In this document: positions 27,491 through 36,061 of the stretch, in pieces
Layout of the letters: each line of letters begins with the position of its first letter
Numbering within the stretch: the stretch's first letter is position 1
Assembly (NCBI RefSeq): GCF_900021175.1
Contig: NZ_FCOP01000012.1
Coordinates: 186,001-250,000 of the forward strand
Direction of reading: 5' to 3'
Source of the DNA: Pseudenterobacter timonensis
GTDB lineage: Bacteria; Pseudomonadota; Gammaproteobacteria; Enterobacterales; Enterobacteriaceae
DNA: 64,000 bases
Translations under genes and position numbers: made by a program
Notes under the pieces: model-generated
The model's database searches: none
Seen by the model: the letters and a program-made list of their open reading frames with translations, nothing else
What the model was told of the DNA's origin: nothing

Positions 27491-30178
27491 ATGGCAGTAG
27501 TTATACCTAAACAGAGTTTTCCCGTCCCTGCAGATGCTAAAGGCCAGGAGTTCACTTCTGCTGAAGAGCTATTATCGAAGCTTGAACGTGAAAGCTCGGG
27601 ACTGTATTTAGTGGGAAGTCAGGGAATGTGGCATGGCGGTATTCATATTACTGATGCCACCATCCCCTGGTGTGCCCTTAGCACAGATAGTGAGGCCGAA
27701 AGAGAACATTGTCGTGAACTTTATAAAGGAGAACAATCTATTCGCTGTATGGCGGATGGTGAGATTGTTGCCTGGCGCGTATGTAAGGATTATGAGAGTG
27801 CCGCGATTGAATGGCGAGGTGAAAAGCTGTTCCTTTCGAACTCCTTTGTGCTGGTGAAACATTATATTCAGCCGGGTGATGCGGCAGAAAGTGGGCTGAC
27901 ATTTTTCACGCTGTATATGAATCTGGCGCCCTATGCTGCTTATAAACAACAAGGCTGTCTGTCGGACAGAATAGTGGCGGGAGTCCAGCGTTATTACACC
28001 TGCGTGGAAGATTTGCAGGCGGGGCGCGAAGCCGGAAAACTGGCTAAAGACACGCCCGTCACGCTGAGTGACACCATCGTGACCCGCAGCAGTGACCGGC
28101 GACAATTTACCGAAGTGGCCATTACCAGTGAGACGAAAAATACCGCAGGAGAAACGCTGGCAGCAGGGACGAAAATCTGGACGGTGTCTGACCGGGACTC
28201 ACTGAAAGCGGCGGCGTCAGCGCCCGTTCCCTCCTGGTGGTCAAAATGCGCTCCGGCTTATAGCCCTCAGTCAGAAGGTATCGTGAACTGCACCTCGCGT
28301 ACTGACTGGTCATACTATCTGAGTCGTGAAGATGTGCTGCAGTATAAAAATGCAGGCAGACTGGCGGCTGATTTCCCGCTTTCTTACGAGCCCGGTAATA
28401 CCGCGCAGCAGGTCATTCGGCCCGGCAAGAACGCCGGCGATGCAGCAAGAACATTCAGTCTGGTCACCCTGGGCCGGGATAAGGATAAGCTGAAAAAGGG
28501 TGACCGGGTGTGGGTGGTGTCAGACGGTGACAGCCTGACGGTTGCACCGGCAGCATCCGGCAGTGAGCCTGTTTTCAATGATGTGCATGTCCCCTCCACG
28601 CCAGTACCTGTCAGTGCCGGAGACAGTCTCGGACATATGGGTTTTTATCAGCTGCCGGAAGAAAACGGTAGCCGTTCGCGCTACCAGGTGCACATCGAGT
28701 GCCTGAGTATGGATGATATGGAAACGTTTATTACTAACCCCGGAAAGGCGGGGGACGATGCCCCGGCATACCTGACCTGGCAGAAGGATGCGCCGTTATC
28801 TGATAAGAGCGATACGGGAATAACACCAGGCAGCCGTAAAACAAAGGCCCCGGGTATTCTGACGCTTGCAAATGTGCCCGGTGCTGATGCGGCAGGAAAT
28901 GCACTGACCGGTAATCAGGACGCGGACTGGTATCAGATACGCCCTGAAGGAGGCTGGTTACCTGCAGCCAGTGTTAAGAAAGTGTCTCGGTATGCGTTAG
29001 GCGCGCTCGGGTTTGTCGCGCTGAACAGGGCACCTGCAAGCTTTGAACTGATTGATGGTATACAACAACCGGATAACGTGGTGAAGGGTATCCTGGAGCA
29101 GCTGCATAAAGCGGCGCAGGATGAAACCCGTACGACTCACGCACTGAACAAGTATAACTACCAGCGATTGCTGGAGTTGATTGACAGCAACCATGACGGC
29201 TCTTACTCGGAGCAGGAGTATCTTCAGGCGGTGCATAATGTCTCCTATCGCGACCGCTTATACCGTGTAATTGCGAAGCACGGGAGTGAATGGTACTGCG
29301 GCAAGGATGACCCGCTGTGGAAGGCATACCTGGATACATTAACCACAGATGCACCGTTATGGAAGACGTATCTGGAAACGTTTCTGGATAAAATGACGTG
29401 GATGAAGAAAGTATCTGAAAAGGGCGTTGCGCTGGGACCGGAGCCGTGGCATATGCATCCGATTGTTTTTCTTACGGCTATAGGTATTAGTGATGGTGTA
29501 ACTTATACTCAGCTAAAAACTATTTTTCCACAAGCTTCTGATGCTAATTTAAATATAGTAGTTGCTGAACTGCAAGGGAGACTGGAGGCGTTTAAGTTAG
29601 ATACTCCAACAAGGCTACGACATTTCTTCTCCCAAATTAAAGGTGAGGTTGGACCTCAAATGAAAGGGAAAACGGAAGGATTTCAATTTTCACCAGCAAC
29701 TTTAAGGTCATTTAGCCGGTATTATCGAGAGCATCCAACAGAATCAGAAACTGATGGCTATGAGAAAAATTCTGCGGGAAGAATAATCCGTCGTGCGGAT
29801 GAAGAGGCTATAGGTCGAAAACATTATTTAAGGTTGAATGGGAATAGGCAGAGCAATCCAGATGATGGCTATAATTTTAGAGGGCGAGGGCTAATTCAAA
29901 TTACAGGATATGAAAAATATAATGGTTTTATGGAGGGGTATCGTGAACATTGGAATGATGAAGTGCCAGACACTGTTTCGGAACCTGAAAAAATAAATAT
30001 AATGCCTTATGCAATTCGAAGCGCTTTATGGTTTTGGTTGCATTACGAAGTCTATTCATTAGATCAAGGCAACGGTTTTAGTGATGTTGTTGCTGTTACA
30101 AAAAGGGTAAACGGTGGAAACATGGGATTGGCAGAGCGACAAGAGGCTTACTCATTATGCGAACAAGTATTTCAATGA
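27491..30178 (+). CDS. Putative peptidoglycan-degrading T6SS effector (M23-like, EF-hand, GH19-like)
   Basis: An 895-residue protein 14 bases after vgrG1, with SD GGAGG. Residues about 45-150 resemble an M23/LytM fold (WHGGIHITDATI, MADGEIVAWRV, LVKHYI, FFTLYMNLAPY), but the expected HxH-type histidine appears as asparagine in YMNL, so this domain may be inactive or a binding module. A calcium-loop-like motif DSNHDGSYSEQE starts at D565. The C-terminus resembles GH19 chitinase/lysozyme-type enzymes, with candidate catalytic E719 in IKGEVGPQ and FRGRGLIQITGYEKYNGF around residue 796. No signal peptide is seen, as expected for T6SS cargo. The last 700 bases are much more AT-rich than the rest, which suggests a swapped toxin tip. 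Substrate and activity are inferred. Confidence 0.75.
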   Translation: MAVVIPKQSFPVPADAKGQEFTSAEELLSKLERESSGLYLVGSQGMWHGGIHITDATIPWCALSTDSEAEREHCRELYKGEQSIRCMADGEIVAWRVCKDYESAAIEWRGEKLFLSNSFVLVKHYIQPGDAAESGLTFFTLYMNLAPYAAYKQQGCLSDRIVAGVQRYYTCVEDLQAGREAGKLAKDTPVTLSDTIVTRSSDRRQFTEVAITSETKNTAGETLAAGTKIWTVSDRDSLKAAASAPVPSWWSKCAPAYSPQSEGIVNCTSRTDWSYYLSREDVLQYKNAGRLAADFPLSYEPGNTAQQVIRPGKNAGDAARTFSLVTLGRDKDKLKKGDRVWVVSDGDSLTVAPAASGSEPVFNDVHVPSTPVPVSAGDSLGHMGFYQLPEENGSRSRYQVHIECLSMDDMETFITNPGKAGDDAPAYLTWQKDAPLSDKSDTGITPGSRKTKAPGILTLANVPGADAAGNALTGNQDADWYQIRPEGGWLPAASVKKVSRYALGALGFVALNRAPASFELIDGIQQPDNVVKGILEQLHKAAQDETRTTHALNKYNYQRLLELIDSNHDGSYSEQEYLQAVHNVSYRDRLYRVIAKHGSEWYCGKDDPLWKAYLDTLTTDAPLWKTYLETFLDKMTWMKKVSEKGVALGPEPWHMHPIVFLTAIGISDGVTYTQLKTIFPQASDANLNIVVAELQGRLEAFKLDTPTRLRHFFSQIKGEVGPQMKGKTEGFQFSPATLRSFSRYYREHPTESETDGYEKNSAGRIIRRADEEAIGRKHYLRLNGNRQSNPDDGYNFRGRGLIQITGYEKYNGFMEGYREHWNDEVPDTVSEPEKINIMPYAIRSALWFWLHYEVYSLDQGNGFSDVVAVTKRVNGGNMGLAERQEAYSLCEQVFQ

Positions 30179-30651
30179 AAACATATAAAGTATTTTTGGA
30201 AGGGGCTCTTTGCTTTTTTTTGTCGGCAGGTGCCGTGACAGCAGAACAGAAGATGACTAACATTATCACCTGCTTATTACCTGGTGAGGGAAGCAAAGAA
30301 GTTTCATTCTTCATAGATAACGTTACAAAAGAAATTAATTATAATTTTAAAAGGAATGGAAAAGCAGAGTTAAGTGTTGTTTTTAACGAAGGAAATAAAC
30401 TGAGACGTTTCAAAGATAGCAAAATGAGTGTTACTTATTATGGATTCAAACGCGGTAAATATAGTTACATTATTGATGTAATCGAGGGGGTTGAAAAAAA
30501 CGAATATACCATGTCGTTTGATATTAAAAAAAATGAAAAAATTATTCAATCCAGTGATTGCTTACCAAGTTCGTTCAGAAGCGATAATATTATAAGTGAG
30601 TATATAATCAATGTTCCTTACATGAATGAGAAAAAATTTGTTTTCCCGTAA
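30175..30651 (+). CDS. Candidate periplasmic immunity protein for the GH19-like effector
   Basis: A 158-residue protein whose start overlaps the effector stop (ATGA). The N-terminus is a clear Sec signal peptide (MKTYKVFLEGALCFFLSAGAVTA, cleavage after VTA), so the mature protein of about 135 residues is periplasmic, where it would meet an incoming cell-wall hydrolase. The body is lysine-rich, predicted mostly beta, with a cysteine pair at the two ends (IITCLLPG and SSDCLPSS). I do not recognise a named family. The immunity role is inferred from gene order, export signal and shared low GC with the toxin domain. An upstream in-frame ATG at 30157 is less likely. Confidence 0.65.
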   Translation: MKTYKVFLEGALCFFLSAGAVTAEQKMTNIITCLLPGEGSKEVSFFIDNVTKEINYNFKRNGKAELSVVFNEGNKLRRFKDSKMSVTYYGFKRGKYSYIIDVIEGVEKNEYTMSFDIKKNEKIIQSSDCLPSSFRSDNIISEYIINVPYMNEKKFVFP

Positions 30652-31007
30652 CCATCTTTTTATAATCAACGTGAATTCTCTCTGTTTTTATCGAAACCTT
30701 TGAGTTAACGTTAATGATTTTTTCATTATCAAAACGGTGAATGATATAGCCTAGTGTAAGTTTAGTTTCCAAACCCCGGGGTGTGGAAGTGCGTCATATG
30801 AAAGCATTTGGTTGGAATGCTGAGTTAAGGCTGACTCTGTAATTAAATAAACATTTACCTCAAAGTCCGATGAGAAAATTAATGTGAATTTTGATGTGTA
30901 AATAAAAATATTACACATCACATTTTATTTTTTAAATAAATTAAAATCTCGTATGATTAATAAGAGAATAGTAAATCATCTGTAAATGAACAATGAGGCT
31001 TTAAATA
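30652..31007. other. AT-rich intergenic region before PAAR gene
   Basis: About 356 bases without a supported gene. It contains a perfect 10-bp inverted repeat (listed separately) and a CCCCGGGG palindrome near 30775. The sequence is strongly AT-rich, like the effector tip and immunity gene before it, and may be the remainder of the transferred cassette plus a promoter for the PAAR gene. Confidence 0.5.
30892..30935 (+). terminator. AT-rich hairpin after the immunity gene
   Basis: TGATGTGTAA and TTACACATCA form a perfect 10-bp stem with a 9-base loop, followed by CATTTTATTTTTT. It could be the terminator of the effector-immunity unit, but it is 240 bases after the stop, and an operator role is also possible. 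Confidence 0.45.
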
Positions 31008-31271
31008 ATGCTCAAGATTATTCGAAAAGGCGACAAAACCACTCACGGCGGTTCAGTCATGACCTGTTCTGGCACCATGATATTTGGCGGGATTGGCGTG
31101 GCGCGTAAAGGTGATATGGTTTCCTGCCCGATACCTGGACATGGCCCAACAACGATCATCGAAGGTAACCCGAATTATCTTGATAACGGGATCCCGGTTG
31201 CCTTTCATGGACACAGATGTGGGTGTGGCTGCACATTGATCAGTTCTTTTGCACCTGCAAAGGTCGCCTGA
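31008..31271 (+). CDS. PAAR spike-tip protein
   Basis: An 87-residue PAAR-domain protein that caps the VgrG trimer and sharpens the spike. The family pattern is present: IIRKGDKTTHGGSVMTCS at the start, GIGVARKGDMVSCP in the middle, and GIPVAFHGHRCGCGCTLISSF near the end, including the histidine and cysteine residues that bind zinc at the tip. There is no toxin extension. It lies 2 bases before the next gene. Confidence 0.93.
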   Translation: MLKIIRKGDKTTHGGSVMTCSGTMIFGGIGVARKGDMVSCPIPGHGPTTIIEGNPNYLDNGIPVAFHGHRCGCGCTLISSFAPAKVA

Positions 31272-31273
31272 TT

Positions 31274-32482
31274 ATGCCCGTCTGGCTGGATGCCGTTCCT
31301 GAAAAGGCGGCGAAAGTTCCGCGTCCTGATACCCGTCGCTGGCTGCTGTTTCTGGTATTTATCATGCTGAGCGGTATTGCCCTGACGCTGTGGGGATGGG
31401 CCGCTGAGCGTACGGGGTTCGTATTCTGGTTTACTGCACTGGGTCTGCCGTTCTGCTCATGGGGGCTCATTTTCGGGCTTCGCCGGTTCGCCTATAAGGC
31501 GGAACAGACTGGAGCGGATTCCCGCAATACAGAGCGTGAGCTTTTGATTGAGCGTGAAATTCAGCGGGGTCAGCGCTGTGCGTGGATACTGGGTACCAGC
31601 GTTCAGCATATTACAGGAAATAAAACGGGTGTACTGATTAAAGCGGTAGAGAACTCTTCGCTGGCGGCAAAGGTTTCAACCCCTCGCGGTAGTTTGTCTG
31701 CTGTCAGGTATGCAGCCCTGAATGCCTTCCAGACCGATTTAGATGCAGAAATTATCTCCACGACGTCAACACTCGTCGCCCGGGTGCAGAAGATAACGGA
31801 ATTGCTCCCGAAAGATATTCCCTGCTGTCTCATGCTGGACTGCGATGATGATATGCGCTCCAGGGTAGAGGCAAATTTCAGAAATGAACTCTCAGCCAAA
31901 ACCGGGCGGCTTTTCACGCTTCTGGCTGGCAAAGGCCTGGCGGCGTTTGATGCCTGGCTCGACCAGCGCTGGGAGCAACCGGGCATTCTTGTAGCAGTGA
32001 CATTTTCGTTGCCAGCGCAGCCAAGTGAAGGTGATGCCGACGCCATCACGCTTCTGGTACTCAGCAACCGTAAGGCTGTCGCCTGGCCTGAGGCTGTGTG
32101 TCTCCACCGGCCTGAAAAGGGCCAGGAAGCCGGGCTTGAAAAAACGCTAAACAGAGCGCTGTTATGGGCCGCAACAGACTCTGTAGCACTGAAAGCTGGT
32201 TGGCATACAGGCCCGGCGATAGCCAGCGGAAGTGGATGGAATTTGGCCTGTGAGAATAACGGGGTTGCATTTAGTTTGTCGAAAGATAACCGCAGTATTG
32301 ATCCCGCGCTGGGATATGCCGGTCGTGCCGCGCCCTGGCTTGCCATTATTCTCGCTTCTGCTGCCTGTATCGACAATGGCCCTCAGGTTATCGCGGCGCA
32401 GCCTGCCTCAAATGAAGATGATGTCTGGGTCACCGTAATCACCAAAGAAGAAGTTCGCAAGGGATCGTCAGGGAATGTCTAA
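31274..32482 (+). CDS. T6SS-associated inner-membrane protein of unknown function
   Basis: A 402-residue protein with two adjacent membrane helices near the N-terminus (WLLFLVFIMLSGIALTLWGW and FVFWFTALGLPFCSWGLIFGL) and a large soluble domain of about 320 residues, probably cytoplasmic if the short ends are inside. I do not recognise a named domain. It lies between PAAR and tssM with tight spacing (2-base gap and 8-base overlap), so it is likely co-translated with tssM and may act with the membrane complex. The ATG at 31274 is preferred to the longer frame from 31217, which overlaps the PAAR gene. Confidence 0.75.
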   Translation: MPVWLDAVPEKAAKVPRPDTRRWLLFLVFIMLSGIALTLWGWAAERTGFVFWFTALGLPFCSWGLIFGLRRFAYKAEQTGADSRNTERELLIEREIQRGQRCAWILGTSVQHITGNKTGVLIKAVENSSLAAKVSTPRGSLSAVRYAALNAFQTDLDAEIISTTSTLVARVQKITELLPKDIPCCLMLDCDDDMRSRVEANFRNELSAKTGRLFTLLAGKGLAAFDAWLDQRWEQPGILVAVTFSLPAQPSEGDADAITLLVLSNRKAVAWPEAVCLHRPEKGQEAGLEKTLNRALLWAATDSVALKAGWHTGPAIASGSGWNLACENNGVAFSLSKDNRSIDPALGYAGRAAPWLAIILASAACIDNGPQVIAAQPASNEDDVWVTVITKEEVRKGSSGNV

Positions 32483-35400
32483 GGTCAAAATCAAAACACT
32501 TATCGGCTCTGTTGTTACTGTCATTTTTTTCCTGACAGTCATCGTTGCATTTCTGTTATACGCCTTTCCGGAAAATGTGGCTTCGTCCACCGGGTTAGGC
32601 CCGTATGACGGACAACGAATACTCACATTTTGTGCAGTGCTGGTGGCTGCGTTGTTACTCCTGGGATGGCTGGTGGAAAGGGCATTCGATTTTGCGGGTA
32701 AATCAGGTCTGTACATCCACTGGAATCAGAATAAAAAGCAGATTATCGCCCCGATAGCACAGGTTATTGCAGGGGCAGAGGATGACAGTGAGCCTGTTTT
32801 CCTGCATGAACCGGTAGCAGAGCATCTGCGCCTGCGGTACGGGCGTCGCTGGCAGCGTCAGGTCAGGATCCTGCTCGTTATGGGCAATAAAGATGAGATT
32901 CAGAAGGTGGTGCCGGGGCTCTGCTGCGATCTCTGGCAGGAAGGTGACGGCAATGTGCTTATCTATGGTGGCGATGCGCAGTCAAAGCCGGATGAAATTT
33001 TCCTGTCCCGGTTAAAACATCTGCGTTCGGGTAAACCTGTGGACGGCATCATCCAGGTAATAAATACCTCAGCGCTGCCAACCGACGCTGAGCGTGACGC
33101 CTTCTTACGTTGTCGCCAAAAGGCCGATTATCTCCTTGGCTGGCAGGCTCCCGTCTGGATATGGCTGATCGACAAAGAAACGGCTACCGATGATAAGAGT
33201 GAACCGGTGGCTACCGGCGCGCTGTTCGGCCCTGGAGCCACCCCGCAGAATGCGTTCAGCACGCTGGATAGGCTGATCCCGCGTTTACGTCAGGCCGGAA
33301 TGTCTCAGGTGCTGAACAACCCGCAGCACAACTGGCTACTGCAGCTCTCCTCCCGCCTGCAGGGCGACCTGAAAGCAGGCCTGAACATCCTGCTGAGCGA
33401 ACTGATGCAGGGAACGGCAGCATACCGTCTGCGGGGAATGATGTTCAGTCCTGAGCTGACCGTTGCCGGCTCAGTGCCCAATACCCGGCTCGATACCCCT
33501 GGCTGGACAGCTGTTATTGATGACTGTGTCACGGTACGTGCCAGAAAACTGACCTTCGACTGGCTTAAAGGGCTGCGTTTACTGCTGCTTGGCCTGATTG
33601 TCCTTTGGGGGGCCGGTACAGTCGTGTCTCTTACTGTCAACCGGGCGCAGATTTACCAGGCGCAGAGCACCGCCCGCCTTGCCGCCGATACCCGACAACC
33701 GCTGACCGAACGTTTGCACAACCAGCTCGTACTCCAGCAAGCGATTGCCCGTCTGCAACATCGTGAGGCGACCGGCGCTCCATGGTACACCCGTTTTGGT
33801 CTTAATCAGGACAGCGACACGCTGGCCGCCCTCTGGCCCCTGTATGCGAAAAATAACGCACAGCTGATGAGGGATGCCACAGCAGATAGTCTCAGGCAGC
33901 AGCTGAATGCGTTTGTGCAACTTCCTCCTGCCAGTGATGCCCGAGCGCAGGGCACACAGCATACCTACGACGTGCTCAAAAGTTATCTGATGCTGGCCCG
34001 TCCTGATAAAGCGGACGCAGGCTGGCTGGCAAAAAACGTGCTGAAAGTCTTACCTAAACGCCAGAATGTGCCGGATGGCACATGGCAAGATATAGCACCG
34101 AAACTGCTGGGCTTTTATGCGCAAAACCTCCCGGCTCATCCTGAATGGAAAATTAAGCCTGATGCTGAATTAATCAGCACGGTCCGTCAGATCCTGCTCA
34201 AACAGATTGGCCAGCGGAACGCTGAGTCCGGGTTATATCAGGAGATGCTTAAGCGCGTTGCCAGCAACTGGCCTGACTTAACGCTTGCCGATATGACCGG
34301 CGACACCGATTCCTCAACGGTATTCAGCACAGACGAAGTCGTCCCGGGTATGTTTACGCGTCAGGCCTGGGAAGAGCAGGTTCAGGAAGCGATTAACGAG
34401 GTCGTCAAGACACGCCGCGATGAAATTGACTGGGTACTGACGGATAAGACGCACCAGACAGGGAGCGATATCTCCCCGGAGGCGCTGAGGGCCCGCCTGA
34501 CAGAACGCTATTTTACCGATTTTGGTAACGCCTGGCTGAACATGGTCAACAGCATTCAGTGGCAGGAAGCCACTTCTCTTTCTGAGGCGATTGCCCAGCT
34601 CACGCTGATCGGTGATGTCCGCCAGTCCCCGCTGGTTGCCCTGATGAACACGCTGGCCTGGCAGGGGAAAACAGGGCAGAAGGGCGAGGCTCTGGCCGAC
34701 TCGATAGTGGATTCAGCGAAAAAGCTGATCGGTCAGAAAAAAAATGCCAGACAGTTTATAGAGCAGGCACAGGGCCCTAAAGGTCCGCTCGATGGGGTGT
34801 TTGGGCCTCTAATGGGGCTGATGGAAGGTAAAGAGGGCACCGGTACCAACGGTAACCTCAGTTTCCAGTCCTGGCTCGCCCGCGTTACTCAGGTAAGGCT
34901 GAAGCTTCAGCAGGTCACCAGCGCCCCGGATCCACAGGCTATGTCTCAGATGCTGGCCCAGACCGTATTCCAGGGCAAAGCCATCGACCTGACCGACACG
35001 CGCGACTACGGCAGTCTGGTTGCGGCGAGTCTTGGACAGGAGTGGAATGGATTTGGTCAGTCGTTGTTTGTACAACCGCTGGATCTGGCCTGGCGGCAGG
35101 TACTTGCCCCGGCTGCGGGTAGCCTCAATGCTCGCTGGCAGACAACAATTGTCGATCAGTGGAATAAGGCCTTTGCCGGTCGCTATCCGTTTAAAGCCAC
35201 CGGCAGCGATGCCTCCCTGCCGTTGCTGGCACAGTTCCTGCGTAGCGACTCGGGGCGAATCACTACCTTCCTGAAAACCAACCTTGGCGGGATCCTTCAC
35301 CAGGAAGGAAATCGCTGGATCGTTGACCTTTCTGCAAGTCAGGGAATGGTGGTGAGCCCGGATTTCCTCCGGGCGATTAACCAGCTGGCAGAACTGTCAG

Positions 35401-35849
35401 ATATTGTCTTCTCTCAGGGTGATGCGGGTGTCCATTTTGAACTGATGGCGCGTCCTTCAAAGGATGTTGCCAGAGTGCAACTTACTCTTGATGAGCAAAA
35501 TCTGGACTACTTCAATCAGATGGAAAGCTGGCAGAGTTTCGCCTGGCCGGGGAATACTTATTATCCAGGCGTATCGCTCAGCTGGCGTAGCGTAAACAGC
35601 GGTATGCAACTCTACGCCAGTAACCAGGGTAACTGGGGTTTCATTCGCCTGCTGGGCAAAGCCCTGATCACTCCACTCGATGCCAGCCGCACGCAACTGG
35701 TGTGGATCACGCCGGACGGGAACCCGCTGAAGTTTGTAATGCGTAGTGAACTGGGGGACGGCCCTCTCGCATTACTGAAGCTTCAGGGATTCACGCTGCC
35801 CGACGCTATCTTCAGCGTCGCTTCAGGCGGCACAGAAGAGATTCAGTAA
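32475..35849 (+). CDS. tssM: T6SS membrane-complex protein TssM (IcmF/VasK)
   Basis: A 1124-residue IcmF-family protein. Two N-terminal membrane helices (VVTVIFFLTVIVAFLLYAF and ILTFCAVLVAALLLLGWLV), a cytoplasmic domain, a third helix near residues 367-388 (LRLLLLGLIVLWGAGTVVSL) and a long periplasmic region that contacts TssJ follow the usual plan. The cytoplasmic domain shows GNKDEIQKV where many TssM proteins have a P-loop, so no Walker A is visible; such variants are known and can be functional. C-terminal motifs include WPGNTYYPGVSLSW and WGFIRLLGKA. It overlaps the preceding gene by 8 bases. Confidence 0.93.
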   Translation: MSKVKIKTLIGSVVTVIFFLTVIVAFLLYAFPENVASSTGLGPYDGQRILTFCAVLVAALLLLGWLVERAFDFAGKSGLYIHWNQNKKQIIAPIAQVIAGAEDDSEPVFLHEPVAEHLRLRYGRRWQRQVRILLVMGNKDEIQKVVPGLCCDLWQEGDGNVLIYGGDAQSKPDEIFLSRLKHLRSGKPVDGIIQVINTSALPTDAERDAFLRCRQKADYLLGWQAPVWIWLIDKETATDDKSEPVATGALFGPGATPQNAFSTLDRLIPRLRQAGMSQVLNNPQHNWLLQLSSRLQGDLKAGLNILLSELMQGTAAYRLRGMMFSPELTVAGSVPNTRLDTPGWTAVIDDCVTVRARKLTFDWLKGLRLLLLGLIVLWGAGTVVSLTVNRAQIYQAQSTARLAADTRQPLTERLHNQLVLQQAIARLQHREATGAPWYTRFGLNQDSDTLAALWPLYAKNNAQLMRDATADSLRQQLNAFVQLPPASDARAQGTQHTYDVLKSYLMLARPDKADAGWLAKNVLKVLPKRQNVPDGTWQDIAPKLLGFYAQNLPAHPEWKIKPDAELISTVRQILLKQIGQRNAESGLYQEMLKRVASNWPDLTLADMTGDTDSSTVFSTDEVVPGMFTRQAWEEQVQEAINEVVKTRRDEIDWVLTDKTHQTGSDISPEALRARLTERYFTDFGNAWLNMVNSIQWQEATSLSEAIAQLTLIGDVRQSPLVALMNTLAWQGKTGQKGEALADSIVDSAKKLIGQKKNARQFIEQAQGPKGPLDGVFGPLMGLMEGKEGTGTNGNLSFQSWLARVTQVRLKLQQVTSAPDPQAMSQMLAQTVFQGKAIDLTDTRDYGSLVAASLGQEWNGFGQSLFVQPLDLAWRQVLAPAAGSLNARWQTTIVDQWNKAFAGRYPFKATGSDASLPLLAQFLRSDSGRITTFLKTNLGGILHQEGNRWIVDLSASQGMVVSPDFLRAINQLAELSDIVFSQGDAGVHFELMARPSKDVARVQLTLDEQNLDYFNQMESWQSFAWPGNTYYPGVSLSWRSVNSGMQLYASNQGNWGFIRLLGKALITPLDASRTQLVWITPDGNPLKFVMRSELGDGPLALLKLQGFTLPDAIFSVASGGTEEIQ

Positions 35850-36061
35850 CAACGAGGGGAAACTTCACCCGGCACTGGCTTTTGCAAAACAGGTGGAAGG
35901 CTGGTCCCCGGGTATTTTCAGCAAAGTAGATCGATGATGCGAAACTGAATCCTCATCCCCGTGGCAGTTTATGACCTTTCGGCAGTGTCGGGCGTGGCTC
36001 AGTTACTGGTTGAAGCATAATTCAGCGCCAGATGAAGGATTCCTTTGTCCCGTAATTATGA
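35850..36061 (+). other. Probable N-terminal debris of tssA
   Basis: These 212 bases follow the tssM stop directly. The first frame reads AFAKQVEGW, which resembles the opening helix of TssA/VasJ proteins, but it stops after about 28 codons and has no ATG start. The rest holds stops in all forward frames. The conserved ImpA_N domain, several hundred bases long in intact genes, is not present, so a deletion is likely. Confidence 0.4.

Noticed and set aside
30711-30730. A possible Fur box (AATGATTTTTTCATTATC) before the PAAR gene
   Set aside because: The two half-sites are spaced two bases too far apart for the 19-base Fur palindrome.
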